A stretch of DNA of 20,466 nt from JBCKUK01 sp038924905 (lineage in GTDB: Bacteria; Pseudomonadota; Gammaproteobacteria; Burkholderiales; Methylophilaceae). The stretch covers positions 1 through 20,466 of the forward strand of contig JBCKUK010000023.1 of assembly GCA_038924905.1 (NCBI GenBank), given 5' to 3'. Under the pieces are notes generated by a model. It searched no databases, had not been told where the DNA came from, and saw nothing but the letters and a program-made list of their open reading frames with translations. Each line of letters starts with the position of its first letter. The stretch's first letter is position 1. The position numbers and the translations under genes are program-made. This document shows positions 1-7,872 of the stretch, piece after piece.

Positions 1-251
1 CCGGATTTGCGGTACGTCCGCGCTATATCGGTGGGCAAGTCGAGCTGGAAATCACGCCGCGCATTGCGGTGCCGAATCATGCAGGGTTTATTGATTTTGA
101 AGAGTTATCGACGGTGGTACGGGTTACGCCAGGTCAGTGGTTTGATTTGGGCGGCACCATGCAACATAGAGACGATGTAAGCCGCGCTATTTTAAGCCGG
201 CAGAGTGGGTCCGGCAGCCGAAATACAGCTTTGGCAATCAAGGTTGATTAA
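1..251 (+). CDS. C-terminal fragment of a possible secretin-type protein
   Basis: The reading frame is open from the window edge (first full codon at base 3) to a TAA at 249-251, so only the last 82 or so residues are visible. The fragment begins with GFAVRPRYIGGQVELEITPR and continues with alternating short hydrophobic stretches, then TVVRVTPGQWFDLGG. This pattern of a beta-strand-rich segment with 'VRPR...G..VELEI.P' and 'V..TPGQW.DLGG' resembles the C-terminal part of type II/III secretion or pilus secretins. That assignment is by eye only, since the N domains and the signal peptide are off the window. A GTG at 69 is an internal codon and not a likely start. No convincing terminator follows, and the 183 bases to the next gene are AT-rich with no other gene. 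Confidence 0.4.
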   Translation, partial: GFAVRPRYIGGQVELEITPRIAVPNHAGFIDFEELSTVVRVTPGQWFDLGGTMQHRDDVSRAILSRQSGSGSRNTALAIKVD

Positions 252-434
252 ATTCAGGCTGAAAGTTGTCTCAAATTAACAATTTTTTTAAGAAAATTGG
301 CGGAAGTTAATAAAATACTGGTTTTTTCACTGTTTTTTTCTCGAAGAGATGGTAAAATTCTGCGCATTCGGTGGCTCGAAGGTGAGTTGGCCGTAACTGG
401 TTTAATTTATAGTTCATATTGTTAAGGAAAAAAA

Positions 435-638
435 ATGATTCGTTCAATTCTGTTTGCTGCTCTGTTGGCTCTTGCTCTGACCGCCTGTGGTGAAAAACCT
501 GCTGAAGAAGCTGCTATGCCTGAGGCTGCACCTGCCGCCGAAGCTCCTGCTGAAGTCGCTCCTGCAGCTCCTGTTGAAGCCGCTCCTGCAGCTCCTGCTG
601 AAGCCGCTCCTGCAGCTCCTGCTGAAGAAAAGAAATAA
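435..638 (+). CDS. Small Ala/Pro/Glu-rich lipoprotein
   Basis: This encodes 67 residues. The first 17 form a short lipoprotein signal peptide (MIRS, then a hydrophobic run ending LALTAC) with Cys18 as the likely lipidated residue followed by Gly. The rest is low-complexity Ala, Pro and Glu ending in EEKK, with three near-identical 8-residue units (APAAP-V/A-E-A/E) encoded by 24-bp DNA repeats. A good ribosome site (AAGGA at 424-428) precedes the ATG. A TAAAAT at 353-358 could be a -10 box, but no clear -35 box is seen. The gene stands alone and ends at a strong hairpin terminator. No enzymatic domain is visible. It could be an envelope spacer or tethered linker lipoprotein, but I do not recognise a named family. 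That it is real and lipidated is fairly sure; its role is unknown. Confidence 0.75.
   Translation: MIRSILFAALLALALTACGEKPAEEAAMPEAAPAAEAPAEVAPAAPVEAAPAAPAEAAPAAPAEEKK
558..629 (+). repeat. Three tandem 24-bp units in the lipoprotein gene
   Basis: Units start at 558, 582 and 606. Each reads GCTCCTGCAGCTCCTG followed by (T/C)TGAAG and ends in CC, CC and AA. The second differs from the first by one base, and the third from the second by its last two bases. They encode the AP-rich octapeptides. Near-identity at the DNA level suggests recent duplication and possible copy-number variation between strains. Confidence 0.85.
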
Positions 639-667
639 TCCAGCGTTAAGCTGGTAACAGCGCTACG

Positions 668-697
668 AAAAAGCCGACTTTGAGTCGGCTTTTTTAT
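668..697. terminator. Bidirectional rho-independent terminator
   Basis: A stem of AAAAAGCCGACT (668-679) pairs with AGTCGGCTTTTT (683-694) around a 3-base loop, with T residues on the plus side and, because the left arm starts with A residues, a U tract on the minus side too. It lies between the convergent lipoprotein gene and the MBL hydrolase gene (which ends at 718), so it can serve both. Confidence 0.88.
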
Positions 698-717
698 TGA
701 TAGCAGTTCGTTGGGAG

Positions 718-1491
718 CTATATTATCTGGCGCCAATCAAAGCCTTGCGCCTGATCAGCAATCCCTATCCAGTTAGTTTCACAGCCCAGCGCATCGCCCA
801 GTGCTTTTTTTGCCAATTTCGGTAAGTTATTCGTAGCACTTAAATGCGCGGCAATAATGTGCTGCAATTTAGTGTTGTCGAGTTTGGCCAGCAGGCTAGC
901 TGAGGTTCCGTTATCCAGATGCCCCAAGCGCCCCCCCACTCTTTGTTTGAGTGGCTGGCTGTAAGGTCCGTTCATCAACATGTCCAGGTCGTGGTTACAT
1001 TCCAGAGCAAGAGCATGACAACCGTTCAGCATGCTTTCAATATGTGCAGTGGAAGTGCCGGTATCTGTCAGCACGCCAAGTTTCTGCGCACCATCAGTAA
1101 ACACAAATTGCACAGGCTCACGGGCATCATGTGGAACCGGAAATGGGTGAATTTGCACATCACCAACATTGAAAGTCTGATGGCTATCGATCACGTGCAT
1201 TGCAAAATTGCACTGTGCGGGCACAAACCGCTCAACCATGGTGAGGGTGCCATGGGTTAACCACACTGGAATCTGATATTTACTGGCAAGCCTGAAAGCG
1301 CCGCTTGCGTGATCGTCGTGCTCGTGTGTGACCAGGATCCCGGAGAGTTGCGCTGGCGTCAGACCAAGTCGAGCGAGGCGCCTCAGAACATCACGCAGGC
1401 CAAACCCACAATCCAGGAGAAGCCGGGTAGCCTGGACTTCCACAACCAAGCCGTTACCAGTGCTACCGCTACCCAGTGATGCAAAACGCAT
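718..1491 (-). CDS. MBL-fold metallo-hydrolase (YycJ/WalJ-like)
   Basis: This 257-residue protein is of the metallo-beta-lactamase fold. It opens with the strand-loop MRFASLGSGSTGNG typical of the YycJ/WalJ group, and carries the metal-binding motif THEHDDH at residues 55-61. Later His and Asp residues (for example the LTDTG segment and a C-terminal AAHLS segment) fit the remaining ligands. The family is usually described as a cytoplasmic hydrolase with phosphodiesterase or nuclease-like activity; the substrate here cannot be told from sequence. It is the last gene of a minus-strand group, 5 bases after bamC, with no obvious ribosome site of its own, so it is probably translationally coupled to bamC. 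It ends in front of the bidirectional terminator. The length is normal for the group and the frame is intact. Confidence 0.88.
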   Translation of the reverse strand: MRFASLGSGSTGNGLVVEVQATRLLLDCGFGLRDVLRRLARLGLTPAQLSGILVTHEHDDHASGAFRLASKYQIPVWLTHGTLTMVERFVPAQCNFAMHVIDSHQTFNVGDVQIHPFPVPHDAREPVQFVFTDGAQKLGVLTDTGTSTAHIESMLNGCHALALECNHDLDMLMNGPYSQPLKQRVGGRLGHLDNGTSASLLAKLDNTKLQHIIAAHLSATNNLPKLAKKALGDALGCETNWIGIADQAQGFDWRQII

Positions 1492-1496
1492 TATTG

Positions 1497-2765
1497 TTAT
1501 TTTAGCTGTTCATAAAGCAGGCTGATAATACGATTTGCAGTACTGGAGCGATCACGTTTACCGTCCTTATCTGTCACCATAATGCGCGATCCGCCATTAT
1601 CACCACTTTCGACCTTTACCGAGTATTGCAATTCAGGGTTAACGCCAGTATCGCTGGCTTTCCAAAATTTTAATTTATCGGTCAAACTACTTTCTTTGGT
1701 AACCTTTTTAGGCTCAGGCTGCACTTCTTTTGGGTCATCGTCACTCCAGAAGGCCAATGAGTCCAGCCAGCTTTTCTTTTTTTGTGGCGCGTCATCAATA
1801 CCAACATCGGAATAACGTACATAAAATACGCCGTTGGAACGATCTTTGTCTTCCACTACAAATCCTATGCGATCCAGTGCCAGGCCTACACGGCGCCATG
1901 CACGATCAAATTGATCATTAACCGTCAAGTCGAGGGTGCCATCCGGCTGTTTACTGATTTTTGCGCGCAATTCATTGTTGACTGCGGCCATTACCGAGTG
2001 TGATTTTTTATCTTCAACGCCCAGACGCACCATTAAGCGGCGCAGTAACTCAGCATCAATATCTTCGGCATTCGCCCTCACTTCTTCCTCCTTGGTGCGA
2101 GCGGATTTTTTAAGGGCATAGCCAGCATCAATATCACCTGCAATGGTGCGGACTTTCACTTTGCCATCATCCGGCACGTCACTGATGGAGCGATGGCTTA
2201 TGTAAATTTCCGTGGTGCCTTCTTCACTGCCGCGGTCAATACGGGTGCGGAATTTCTGACGGTTTTTAAGATTATCCAGCTTGTCCAGCCAACCCTGGAA
2301 TTTATCCAGATAGTTACCTTTTTCATCTTGTGTCAAGCTGGATGGATCTGCCCACTCGGTTTCCATCACGCCAGTTTGTGCGTTCTCGACGCGCACAGCA
2401 AAGCCAAGTTCAGTCCAGAACTCACGAATCACAGGCCAGATTTTTTCTGGCGGCGCATCTACCACCAGCCAGCGCTGCGAGCCAGCGCGCTCAAGATGAA
2501 CATTATCCGGATTCGGCAAGATTTGTTCCTGTTCCAGCGCGCCTCCTCCTTGTCCCTGGCTATAGCTGGAGTAGGTGGTTGCCCCACCGGGCACGGAATA
2601 AGTATCGTTAGAGGAAGCCGAAGTTAAATCTGGGGGCACCTCAAGCGGACGTGAGCGTCCAGCACCTTTGTAATCCGGCGTGGTATCCAGAAAAGGAATG
2701 CTATCGCAACCGCTCAGCGTGAGCAGGCAAAACAGAGTGATAGCTTTAGACTTGATTCGATTCAT
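1497..2765 (-). CDS. bamC: Outer-membrane assembly lipoprotein BamC
   Basis: BamC (NlpB) is an accessory lipoprotein of the BAM complex, which folds beta-barrel proteins into the outer membrane. I start the 422-residue protein at the ATG at 2765 because a GGGGG run lies just upstream and it gives a compact signal peptide with lipobox LSGC (Cys20). The in-frame ATG at 2777 would add four residues. After the lipidated Cys comes the unstructured N-terminal segment with DYKGAGRSRPLEVPPDLT, the conserved stretch that in BamC relatives contacts BamD. Two helix-grip domains follow; one begins near the WLVVDAPPEKIWPVIREFW region and the second near the AWRRVGLALDRIGF region. The gene directly follows dapA on the same strand, 15 bases after its stop, as in many proteobacteria. 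The frame is intact. Confidence 0.92.
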   Translation of the reverse strand: MNRIKSKAITLFCLLTLSGCDSIPFLDTTPDYKGAGRSRPLEVPPDLTSASSNDTYSVPGGATTYSSYSQGQGGGALEQEQILPNPDNVHLERAGSQRWLVVDAPPEKIWPVIREFWTELGFAVRVENAQTGVMETEWADPSSLTQDEKGNYLDKFQGWLDKLDNLKNRQKFRTRIDRGSEEGTTEIYISHRSISDVPDDGKVKVRTIAGDIDAGYALKKSARTKEEEVRANAEDIDAELLRRLMVRLGVEDKKSHSVMAAVNNELRAKISKQPDGTLDLTVNDQFDRAWRRVGLALDRIGFVVEDKDRSNGVFYVRYSDVGIDDAPQKKKSWLDSLAFWSDDDPKEVQPEPKKVTKESSLTDKLKFWKASDTGVNPELQYSVKVESGDNGGSRIMVTDKDGKRDRSSTANRIISLLYEQLK

Positions 2766-2780
2766 TCGGGCCCCCATCGG

Positions 2781-3653
2781 TTAAATAGAGGCGCTTTTCA
2801 TGGCGCTACGTAAAGCATCCTGGTGTTCAGGCGACAGTGGCACTAACGGCAGGCGTATGCCTGCGCCAATCAACCCCATTTCTTGCAATACCCATTTCAC
2901 CGGGATTGGATTAGCTTCGATAAATAGTTTTTGATGAAGTGCGAATAATTTTGCATTGATTGCGCGCGATTCCTTTGCATTGCCGGCAATCGCCAGCATG
3001 CACATTTGATGCATCAGCCTGGGTGCGACATTGGCAGTGACCGAAATTACGCCACGACCACCCAGCAGCATCAAAGACAGGCACGAAGCATCATCTCCGC
3101 TGTAAACAGCGAAGTCTTCAGGCGCTCGCAGCAGCAAATCGGTGCCGCGTTCGATGCTGCCAGTGGCATCTTTAATGCCAACAATATTAGGGATTTGTGC
3201 CAGGTGTAAAGTTGTATCATTTGCAATATCGCAGGCGGTTCTGTTTGGCACATTGTAAATAATTTGCGGAATATCAACTGCTTCAGCCACAGCGCGATAA
3301 TGCTGATACAAACCGGCTTGTGTAGGCTTGTTGTAGTAGGGGGTTACCAAAAGCGCGGCGTTTGCTCCCAGCGCTTTGGCCTGCTCGGTCAGCTCAATGG
3401 CTTCCTGGGTGGAGTTTGCCCCGGTGCCGGCAATAACAGGGATACGGCCAGCCGTATGCTCAACTGTCGTACGTATCAGCAGGCAATGCTCGTCAAAATC
3501 AACCGTGGGTGATTCGCCCGTGGTGCCGACGACAACAATAGCATCTGTGCCCTGATCCACATGAAAATCGATGAGGGAACGCAATGCCTCTAGATCTAGT
3601 GCGCCATCCTCCTGCATGGGGGTGACGATGGCAACAAAACTGCCTTGCAGCAT
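2781..3653 (-). CDS. dapA: 4-hydroxy-tetrahydrodipicolinate synthase
   Basis: DapA condenses pyruvate with aspartate semialdehyde, the first committed step to diaminopimelate and lysine. The 290-residue start at 3653 is chosen because MLQGSFVAIVTPM aligns with the usual DapA N terminus. An in-frame ATG at 3686 would add an untypical 11-residue extension. Catalytic landmarks are in place: GTTGES at residues 43-48, Tyr133 in YNVPNRT, and the Schiff-base Lys161 in GIKDATG, at the same numbering as the E. coli enzyme. It is the first gene of the minus-strand dapA-bamC-MBL group and is divergent from rnfA. The 216-base divergent region must hold both promoters. A tandem AGTTATAA pair at 3765-3780 gives TATAAC-like -10 sequences on the minus strand, but this promoter is unproven. 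Confidence 0.95.
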   Translation of the reverse strand: MLQGSFVAIVTPMQEDGALDLEALRSLIDFHVDQGTDAIVVVGTTGESPTVDFDEHCLLIRTTVEHTAGRIPVIAGTGANSTQEAIELTEQAKALGANAALLVTPYYNKPTQAGLYQHYRAVAEAVDIPQIIYNVPNRTACDIANDTTLHLAQIPNIVGIKDATGSIERGTDLLLRAPEDFAVYSGDDASCLSLMLLGGRGVISVTANVAPRLMHQMCMLAIAGNAKESRAINAKLFALHQKLFIEANPIPVKWVLQEMGLIGAGIRLPLVPLSPEHQDALRSAMKSASI

Positions 3654-3764
3654 GATTAATCTGGCCTGAGAATTAAACCCATGCATTCTAACTGAAAGTG
3701 CTGGTCGTAGAATATGCTTTTATCGAAATAATTCCCTGTCGCCAGCACCGATGCCAGCACTGTT

Positions 3765-3780
3765 AGTTATAAAGTTATAA
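3765..3780. repeat. Tandem AGTTATAA pair in the dapA-rnfA divergent region
   Basis: Two perfect head-to-tail copies of AGTTATAA lie between the divergent dapA and rnfA genes. A GCCAGCAC octamer is also repeated at 3741-3748 and 3753-3760. On the minus strand each AT-rich copy contains TATAAC, so this could be part of the dapA promoter or a regulator site. The function is inferred from position only. Confidence 0.35.
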
Positions 3781-3823
3781 CGATATGTTCTAGCAGCGTT
3801 AATAACGGTAGGCACAAAACTAG

Positions 3824-3829
3824 TATAAT
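3824..3829 (+). promoter_or_regulatory. Candidate -10 box for the rnf operon
   Basis: A perfect TATAAT lies about 40 bases upstream of the rnfA start in the dapA-rnfA divergent region. No good -35 hexamer is found 16-18 bases upstream (the sequence there is AATAAC-like), so expression may be weak or need an activator. This is a pattern-based call. Confidence 0.45.
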
Positions 3830-3869
3830 TTCGCAATTCAACACAAAGCTCCGCCTTGGCGTAACGCGT

Positions 3870-4448
3870 ATGTTGCAAAATTACATTTTAATTCTGGTAA
3901 GTACGGTGCTGGTGAACAACATCGTACTGGTCAAGATATTGGGATTATGTCCTTTCATGGGGGTTTCCAAGAAACTGGAAGCTTCCATAGGCATGGCCGC
4001 AGCTACCACCTTCGTCCTTACCATAGGCGCTGGTACCAGCTACCTTATCAGCCATTATTTATTGGGCACGGAATTATTTTATCTGCGCACCTTGTCCTTT
4101 ATTGTAGTGATTGCAGGCGTTGTGCAATTCACCGAAATGTTTCTGGAAAAAACCAGCCCGGTGCTCTATCAATCCCTGGGTATTTACCTGCCTTTAATTA
4201 CGACCAATTGCGCCGTTCTGGGTATCCCCTTGCTTAACGTACAAGCCAATCATAATTTTACCGAGTCCTTATTGTTTGGCCTTGGTGGTTCGCTTGGTTT
4301 TTCCATGGTATTGATTTTATTTGCATCCATGCGTGAGCGTCTTGATGCGGCGGACGTGCCAGTGGTTTTCAGAGGTACGGCAATTGCAATGATTACCGCA
4401 GGCTTGATGAGTTTGGCTTTTATGGGTTTTGCCGGGCTGACACGTTAA
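3870..4448 (+). CDS. rnfA: Rnf/Rsx electron transport complex subunit A
   Basis: RnfA is an integral inner-membrane subunit of the Rnf (Rsx) complex, which couples electron flow between ferredoxin and NAD(H) to ion movement, or in enterobacteria helps reduce SoxR. The 192-residue protein starts MLQNYILILVSTVLVNN and has LGLCPFMGVSKK, the Cys-containing motif near the N terminus. A second Cys-containing motif, TTNCAVLG, is at mid-protein. These are the paired Cys that bind a [2Fe-2S] cluster within the membrane with RnfE. Six hydrophobic segments are evident. It is first in the operon, and its TAA overlaps the rnfB ATG by one base, implying coupled translation. The frame and length are normal. 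No strong ribosome site is visible before the ATG. Confidence 0.95.
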   Translation: MLQNYILILVSTVLVNNIVLVKILGLCPFMGVSKKLEASIGMAAATTFVLTIGAGTSYLISHYLLGTELFYLRTLSFIVVIAGVVQFTEMFLEKTSPVLYQSLGIYLPLITTNCAVLGIPLLNVQANHNFTESLLFGLGGSLGFSMVLILFASMRERLDAADVPVVFRGTAIAMITAGLMSLAFMGFAGLTR

Positions 4449-5011
4449 TGCTGACCGCTTTGTACGTCATGATAGGCCTGGCCTTGGTGCTGGGCGTGAT
4501 TCTTGGTTATTCCGCGTTAAAGTTCAAGGTGGAAGGCGACCCTTTGATTGCGCGCATCGACGCCATACTGCCGCAAACCCAGTGCGGGCAATGCAGTTAC
4601 CCGGGTTGCAAACCCTATGCTACGGCAATCGCCAAAGGTGAAGCCGATATCAACCAGTGTCCACCCGGTGGGGAGGCTGGCGTACGTGCGCTGGCGGACT
4701 TGCTGGGGATGGAATACAAGCCGCTCAACGCTGAGCACGGCATACCCAAGCCCAAGGCCGTGGCGATGATTGATGAAGACATCTGCATAGGTTGTACATT
4801 GTGCATCCAGGCTTGCCCGGTTGACGCAATCCTGGGCGCTGCCAAGCAAATGCATACCGTGATTGTCTCCGAGTGCACAGGCTGCGAGCTATGCTTGGCG
4901 CCATGCCCGGTAGATTGCATCACCATGGAGCCAATTGCAGAGTCACCCACCAATTGGAAATGGCGCTACCCGGTGTTTGAGATCAAGCAGGTTCTAGGAG
5001 CCTCTAATTAA
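4448..5011 (+). CDS. rnfB: Rnf complex iron-sulfur subunit B
   Basis: RnfB is the membrane-anchored ferredoxin-like entry subunit of the Rnf complex. The 187 residues comprise an N-terminal membrane helix (about residues 4-22), an Fe-S domain with Cys46, 49, 54 and 71 (QCGQCSYPGCKPY and QCPPGG), and two [4Fe-4S] ferredoxin motifs: CIGCTLCIQACPVD (Cys113, 116, 119, 123) and CTGCELCLAPCPVD (Cys143, 146, 149, 153). All twelve ligands are present. The last codons (GASN and the TAA) lie inside the left end of the inverted-repeat element at 4997-5270, so the native C terminus may have been altered by that insertion. It is translationally coupled to rnfA. Confidence 0.95.
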   Translation: MLTALYVMIGLALVLGVILGYSALKFKVEGDPLIARIDAILPQTQCGQCSYPGCKPYATAIAKGEADINQCPPGGEAGVRALADLLGMEYKPLNAEHGIPKPKAVAMIDEDICIGCTLCIQACPVDAILGAAKQMHTVIVSECTGCELCLAPCPVDCITMEPIAESPTNWKWRYPVFEIKQVLGASN

Positions 5012-5270
5012 ATCCACCATGAGCCGCGTCGTGAATAAATTTGTGATGATTGCACGAAGAGAACCGCGTCGAATAGCCGTAGCGTATTCGCAAGGTGAGC
5101 GACAAAGCAAGCGCACAAATTTGTCACAACCCGTATGGGCACTTAGCTTTGCGGGCGGTCTGCGGCGTCAGACTTCTTGCGAAGGGAATTACCATTCACA
5201 TCAAATTCTTCCTTGCATCCCATCCCGCAAAGCCAAGTGCGCGGCCATGTGGGACTTAATCAGAGGCTCC
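4997..5270. mobile_element. MITE-like inverted-repeat element between rnfB and rnfC
   Basis: The left end (4997-5028) and the reverse complement of the right end (5240-5270) both start GGAGCCTCT(A/G)ATTAA and stay alignable for about 31 bases with four mismatches and one single-base gap. An internal arm, GCACTTAGCTTTGCGGG at 5139-5155, pairs with 5224-5240 with one mismatch. No transposase is encoded and no clear target duplication flanks the ends (CTAG on the left, CCTGG on the right). The element supplies the rnfB stop codon and the AGAGG ribosome site of rnfC. A reading frame at 5019-5279 fills the gap and overlaps the rnfC ATG by four bases, but has no ribosome site and no recognisable motif, so I do not call it a gene. 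The ends resemble those of short non-autonomous elements; the parent family is unassigned. Confidence 0.6.
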
Positions 5271-5275
5271 CTGGC

Positions 5276-6835
5276 ATGAGCGCAGTCATGAGCTTGGCCA
5301 AGCTGTTCAAATTTAACGGCGGCGTGCACCCGCCTGAACATAAATTTGAATCGACGGCCACACCGATTGCAGTGGTTGCACCACCGAAAACACTGGTGCT
5401 GCCATTGCGTCAGCACGTCGGCAATATGCCCAAGCTGCTGGTGAATGTCGGCGACCATGTGCTTAAAGGCCAGTTGCTGGCCAAGGCGGATGGCCAGATG
5501 TCAGCCGCGGTACATGCGTCGACTTCGGGTACCATTATTTCGGTTGAAGATCAGCTCATTCCGCATCCTTCGGGTTTGCCGGATATTTCAATCACCTTGC
5601 AAAGCGATGGCGAAGACCGCTGGATAGCGCATCAGCCGATTGATTACCTTGGCTTAAGCAAAGCAGAGGTGCTGGAAAGACTGCGCGAGGCAGGCGTAGT
5701 AGGCTTGGGCGGGGCGACCTTTCCATCGCACATTAAATTGCGTGGGGACGCCAGGCATCCTGTTAACACCTTAATCCTGAATGGCGCAGAGTGCGAGCCT
5801 TACATTAGCTGTGATGATGTGCTGATGCGTGAGCGTGCTGTGGAGATCGTGCGCGGCATTGAAATCATGCAGTATTTGCTGGATGCCAAGGAATGCATCG
5901 TCGGCATCGAAGATAACAAGCCGGAAGCGTCTAACGCCATGCGCGAGGCGTGCGTAAATAGCACAATCAAAATTGCTGTGGCTATCGTTCCTACCATCTA
6001 TCCAGGCGGCGGCGCCAGGCAGTTGATTCAGGTGCTCACTGGTAAAGAAGTGCCTAGCGGCAAATACCCTACCGATATTGGCGTGCAATGCTTTAATGTC
6101 GCTACGGCCTACACTGTGCATCGGCTACTGAACCATGGTGAGCCTGTCATTTCGCGCATCGTCACTGTTACCGGCAATGTCGCGCACCCGGGCAATTTTG
6201 ATGTACCGCTGGGCATGGCGGTGGATGAGCTGATTCAGCTGGCAGGCGGCACAGCAGCGCATGCGGATTTAATCATGGGCGGGCCTATGATGGGTTTTAA
6301 TTTGCCCTCCAGTAAAGTGCCGGTAGTGAAGGCGACCAATTGCATCATCGTCAGTGCGCCGGAAATCTTCCCGGAGCCATTGCCGGCGTTGCCTTGCATC
6401 CGCTGTACGCGCTGCGCTGATGCCTGCCCGGTGAATTTGCAGCCGCAGGAGCTGTACTGGTTTGCCAAGTCGGATAATTTTGAAAAAGCGCGTGATTATA
6501 ATCTGTTTGATTGCATTGAATGCGGTTGCTGTACCTACGTTTGCCCGAGCAATATCCCGTTGGTGCAGTACTATCGTTATGCCAAGAGCGAGATTATTGC
6601 GCAGGACAAGGCCAAACAGGCTGCCGATATTGCCCGCGAGCGCAATGAATTCCGCTTGATGCGTATCGATCGCGAGAAAGCAGAACGTGCGCAAAGACAC
6701 GCGCAAAGAACCGCTGAGGCTACAGGTGATGCAGGCGAAGACGACGCGAAAAAAGCAGCCATTGCCGCTGCGGTTGAGCGCGTTAACGCGCAGAAAGCAG
6801 AAGAACTGCCTGCCAAAGTAGAGGAAAATAATTAG
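5276..6835 (+). CDS. rnfC: Rnf complex NADH-binding subunit C
   Basis: RnfC is the peripheral subunit that binds NAD(H) and FMN in the Rnf complex. I start at ATG 5276 (519 residues), preceded by AGAGG at good spacing; an ATG at 5288 (MSLAKLF) is a close alternative, and an upstream start at 5177 would begin inside the repeat element. The protein has the N-terminal FNGGVHPPEHK segment, a biotinyl-like beta domain (VNVGDHVLKGQLLA), the VGLGGATFPSHIKL loop of the nucleotide-binding domain, and two [4Fe-4S] motifs: CIRCTRCADACP (Cys374-384) and CIECGCCTYVCP (Cys413-423). The C terminus is a short charged, Ala-rich coiled tail and lacks the long repeat tail seen in enterobacterial RsxC. rnfD starts one base after its stop. 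Confidence 0.94.
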   Translation: MSAVMSLAKLFKFNGGVHPPEHKFESTATPIAVVAPPKTLVLPLRQHVGNMPKLLVNVGDHVLKGQLLAKADGQMSAAVHASTSGTIISVEDQLIPHPSGLPDISITLQSDGEDRWIAHQPIDYLGLSKAEVLERLREAGVVGLGGATFPSHIKLRGDARHPVNTLILNGAECEPYISCDDVLMRERAVEIVRGIEIMQYLLDAKECIVGIEDNKPEASNAMREACVNSTIKIAVAIVPTIYPGGGARQLIQVLTGKEVPSGKYPTDIGVQCFNVATAYTVHRLLNHGEPVISRIVTVTGNVAHPGNFDVPLGMAVDELIQLAGGTAAHADLIMGGPMMGFNLPSSKVPVVKATNCIIVSAPEIFPEPLPALPCIRCTRCADACPVNLQPQELYWFAKSDNFEKARDYNLFDCIECGCCTYVCPSNIPLVQYYRYAKSEIIAQDKAKQAADIARERNEFRLMRIDREKAERAQRHAQRTAEATGDAGEDDAKKAAIAAAVERVNAQKAEELPAKVEENN

Positions 6836-6836
6836 C

Positions 6837-7859
6837 ATGATCAACCGTTCGCCTTATATTTCAAACGCACCTTCTGTCAGCATTATTATGCTGAAAGTGT
6901 TGTTGGCGCTTGTTCCTGGCATAGCTGCCTATGTCTGGGTGTTTGGCGGCGGCATACTGGTGACGCTGGCGCTGGCTTCCGTCACCGCTTTGGCGTCCGA
7001 AGCCGCGATGCTCAAGTTGCGTGATCGTCCGATAAAACCTTATTTGATGGATGGCAGTGCGCTGGTCACCGCATGGTTATTGGCCTTGGCCTTGCCGCCG
7101 TTGGCTCCCTGGTGGCTGGTGGTATTGGGCACGTTGTTTGCCATTGTGGTTGCCAAGCAACTCTATGGTGGCCTGGGCTATAACCCGTTTAATCCTGCGA
7201 TGGTTGGTTACGCGGTGTTGCTGATTTCATTTCCGCTGATCATGACCAGCTGGCCGGCACCGCTGGTACTGGCACAAGCCAAGCTCGGTTTTATGGATCA
7301 GCTGAGCTATATATTGAGCGGAAAATTGCCTGCGGGGGTGCTGGTGGATGCGATAAGTTCGGCTACACCGCTCGATTATTTGAAGACGCAACTGACCTTG
7401 CATCACACTGTCCAAACCGTCACGCAAGCACCGATTTTTGGTGTGCTGGGTGCCAAAGGCGGCGAGCTGGTGACGGCCGGGTATTTGCTCGGCGGCTTGT
7501 ATCTGGTGCAGCAGCGTCTGACTACCTGGCATTTGCCGGCAGCTTTTCTCGGCGCAATTGCGCTGACAGCCAGCCTGTTTTATATGGCAGATGCAGCACA
7601 TTTTGCTAGCCCGGGATTTCACTTGTTTAGTGGCGCGACCATGCTATGCGCGTTCTTTATTATTACCGACCCGGTGAGCGGGCCTACCACACCTAAGGGT
7701 AAATTGTTTTTTGCGGCGGGCGTTGGCGTGCTTACTTATTTAATCCGTGTATATGGCGGCTACCCTGATGGCGTAGCGTTTGCAGTATTGTTTTTTAATA
7801 TTTGCGTGCCGCTGATCGATGCCTACACACAACCGCGCGTCTTTGGCCACTCCAAGTAA
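6837..7859 (+). CDS. rnfD: Rnf complex membrane subunit D
   Basis: RnfD is a polytopic inner-membrane subunit, homologous to NqrB, carrying a covalently bound FMN. The 340-residue protein opens with NRSPYISNAPSVSIIM, typical of the family, has multiple hydrophobic helices, and contains FSGATML with Thr268 as the expected FMN-linkage residue. This is followed by the conserved TDPVSGPTTPKGK loop. GLGYNPFNPAMVG, another family signature, lies around residues 113-125. A GAGGA site precedes the start inside the end of rnfC. The frame and length are normal, and the gene sits in the usual C-D-G order. Confidence 0.95.
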   Translation: MINRSPYISNAPSVSIIMLKVLLALVPGIAAYVWVFGGGILVTLALASVTALASEAAMLKLRDRPIKPYLMDGSALVTAWLLALALPPLAPWWLVVLGTLFAIVVAKQLYGGLGYNPFNPAMVGYAVLLISFPLIMTSWPAPLVLAQAKLGFMDQLSYILSGKLPAGVLVDAISSATPLDYLKTQLTLHHTVQTVTQAPIFGVLGAKGGELVTAGYLLGGLYLVQQRLTTWHLPAAFLGAIALTASLFYMADAAHFASPGFHLFSGATMLCAFFIITDPVSGPTTPKGKLFFAAGVGVLTYLIRVYGGYPDGVAFAVLFFNICVPLIDAYTQPRVFGHSK

Positions 7860-7872
7860 GCAAGAACAAGCA

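Noticed and set aside
422..736. Antisense 104-codon frame over the small lipoprotein gene
   Set aside because: It is the mirror of the Ala/Pro/Glu repeats, has no ribosome site, and crosses the terminator hairpin.
5177..5275. Upstream start for rnfC
   Set aside because: It would add 33 residues encoded by the repeat element; the start at 5276 has a ribosome site and gives the usual N terminus.
5019..5279. 86-codon frame filling the rnfB-rnfC gap
   Set aside because: It lies almost wholly within the inverted-repeat element, has no ribosome site, and its sequence shows no recognisable domain. The ATGA overlap with rnfC is noted in the findings, but the frame is not called a gene.
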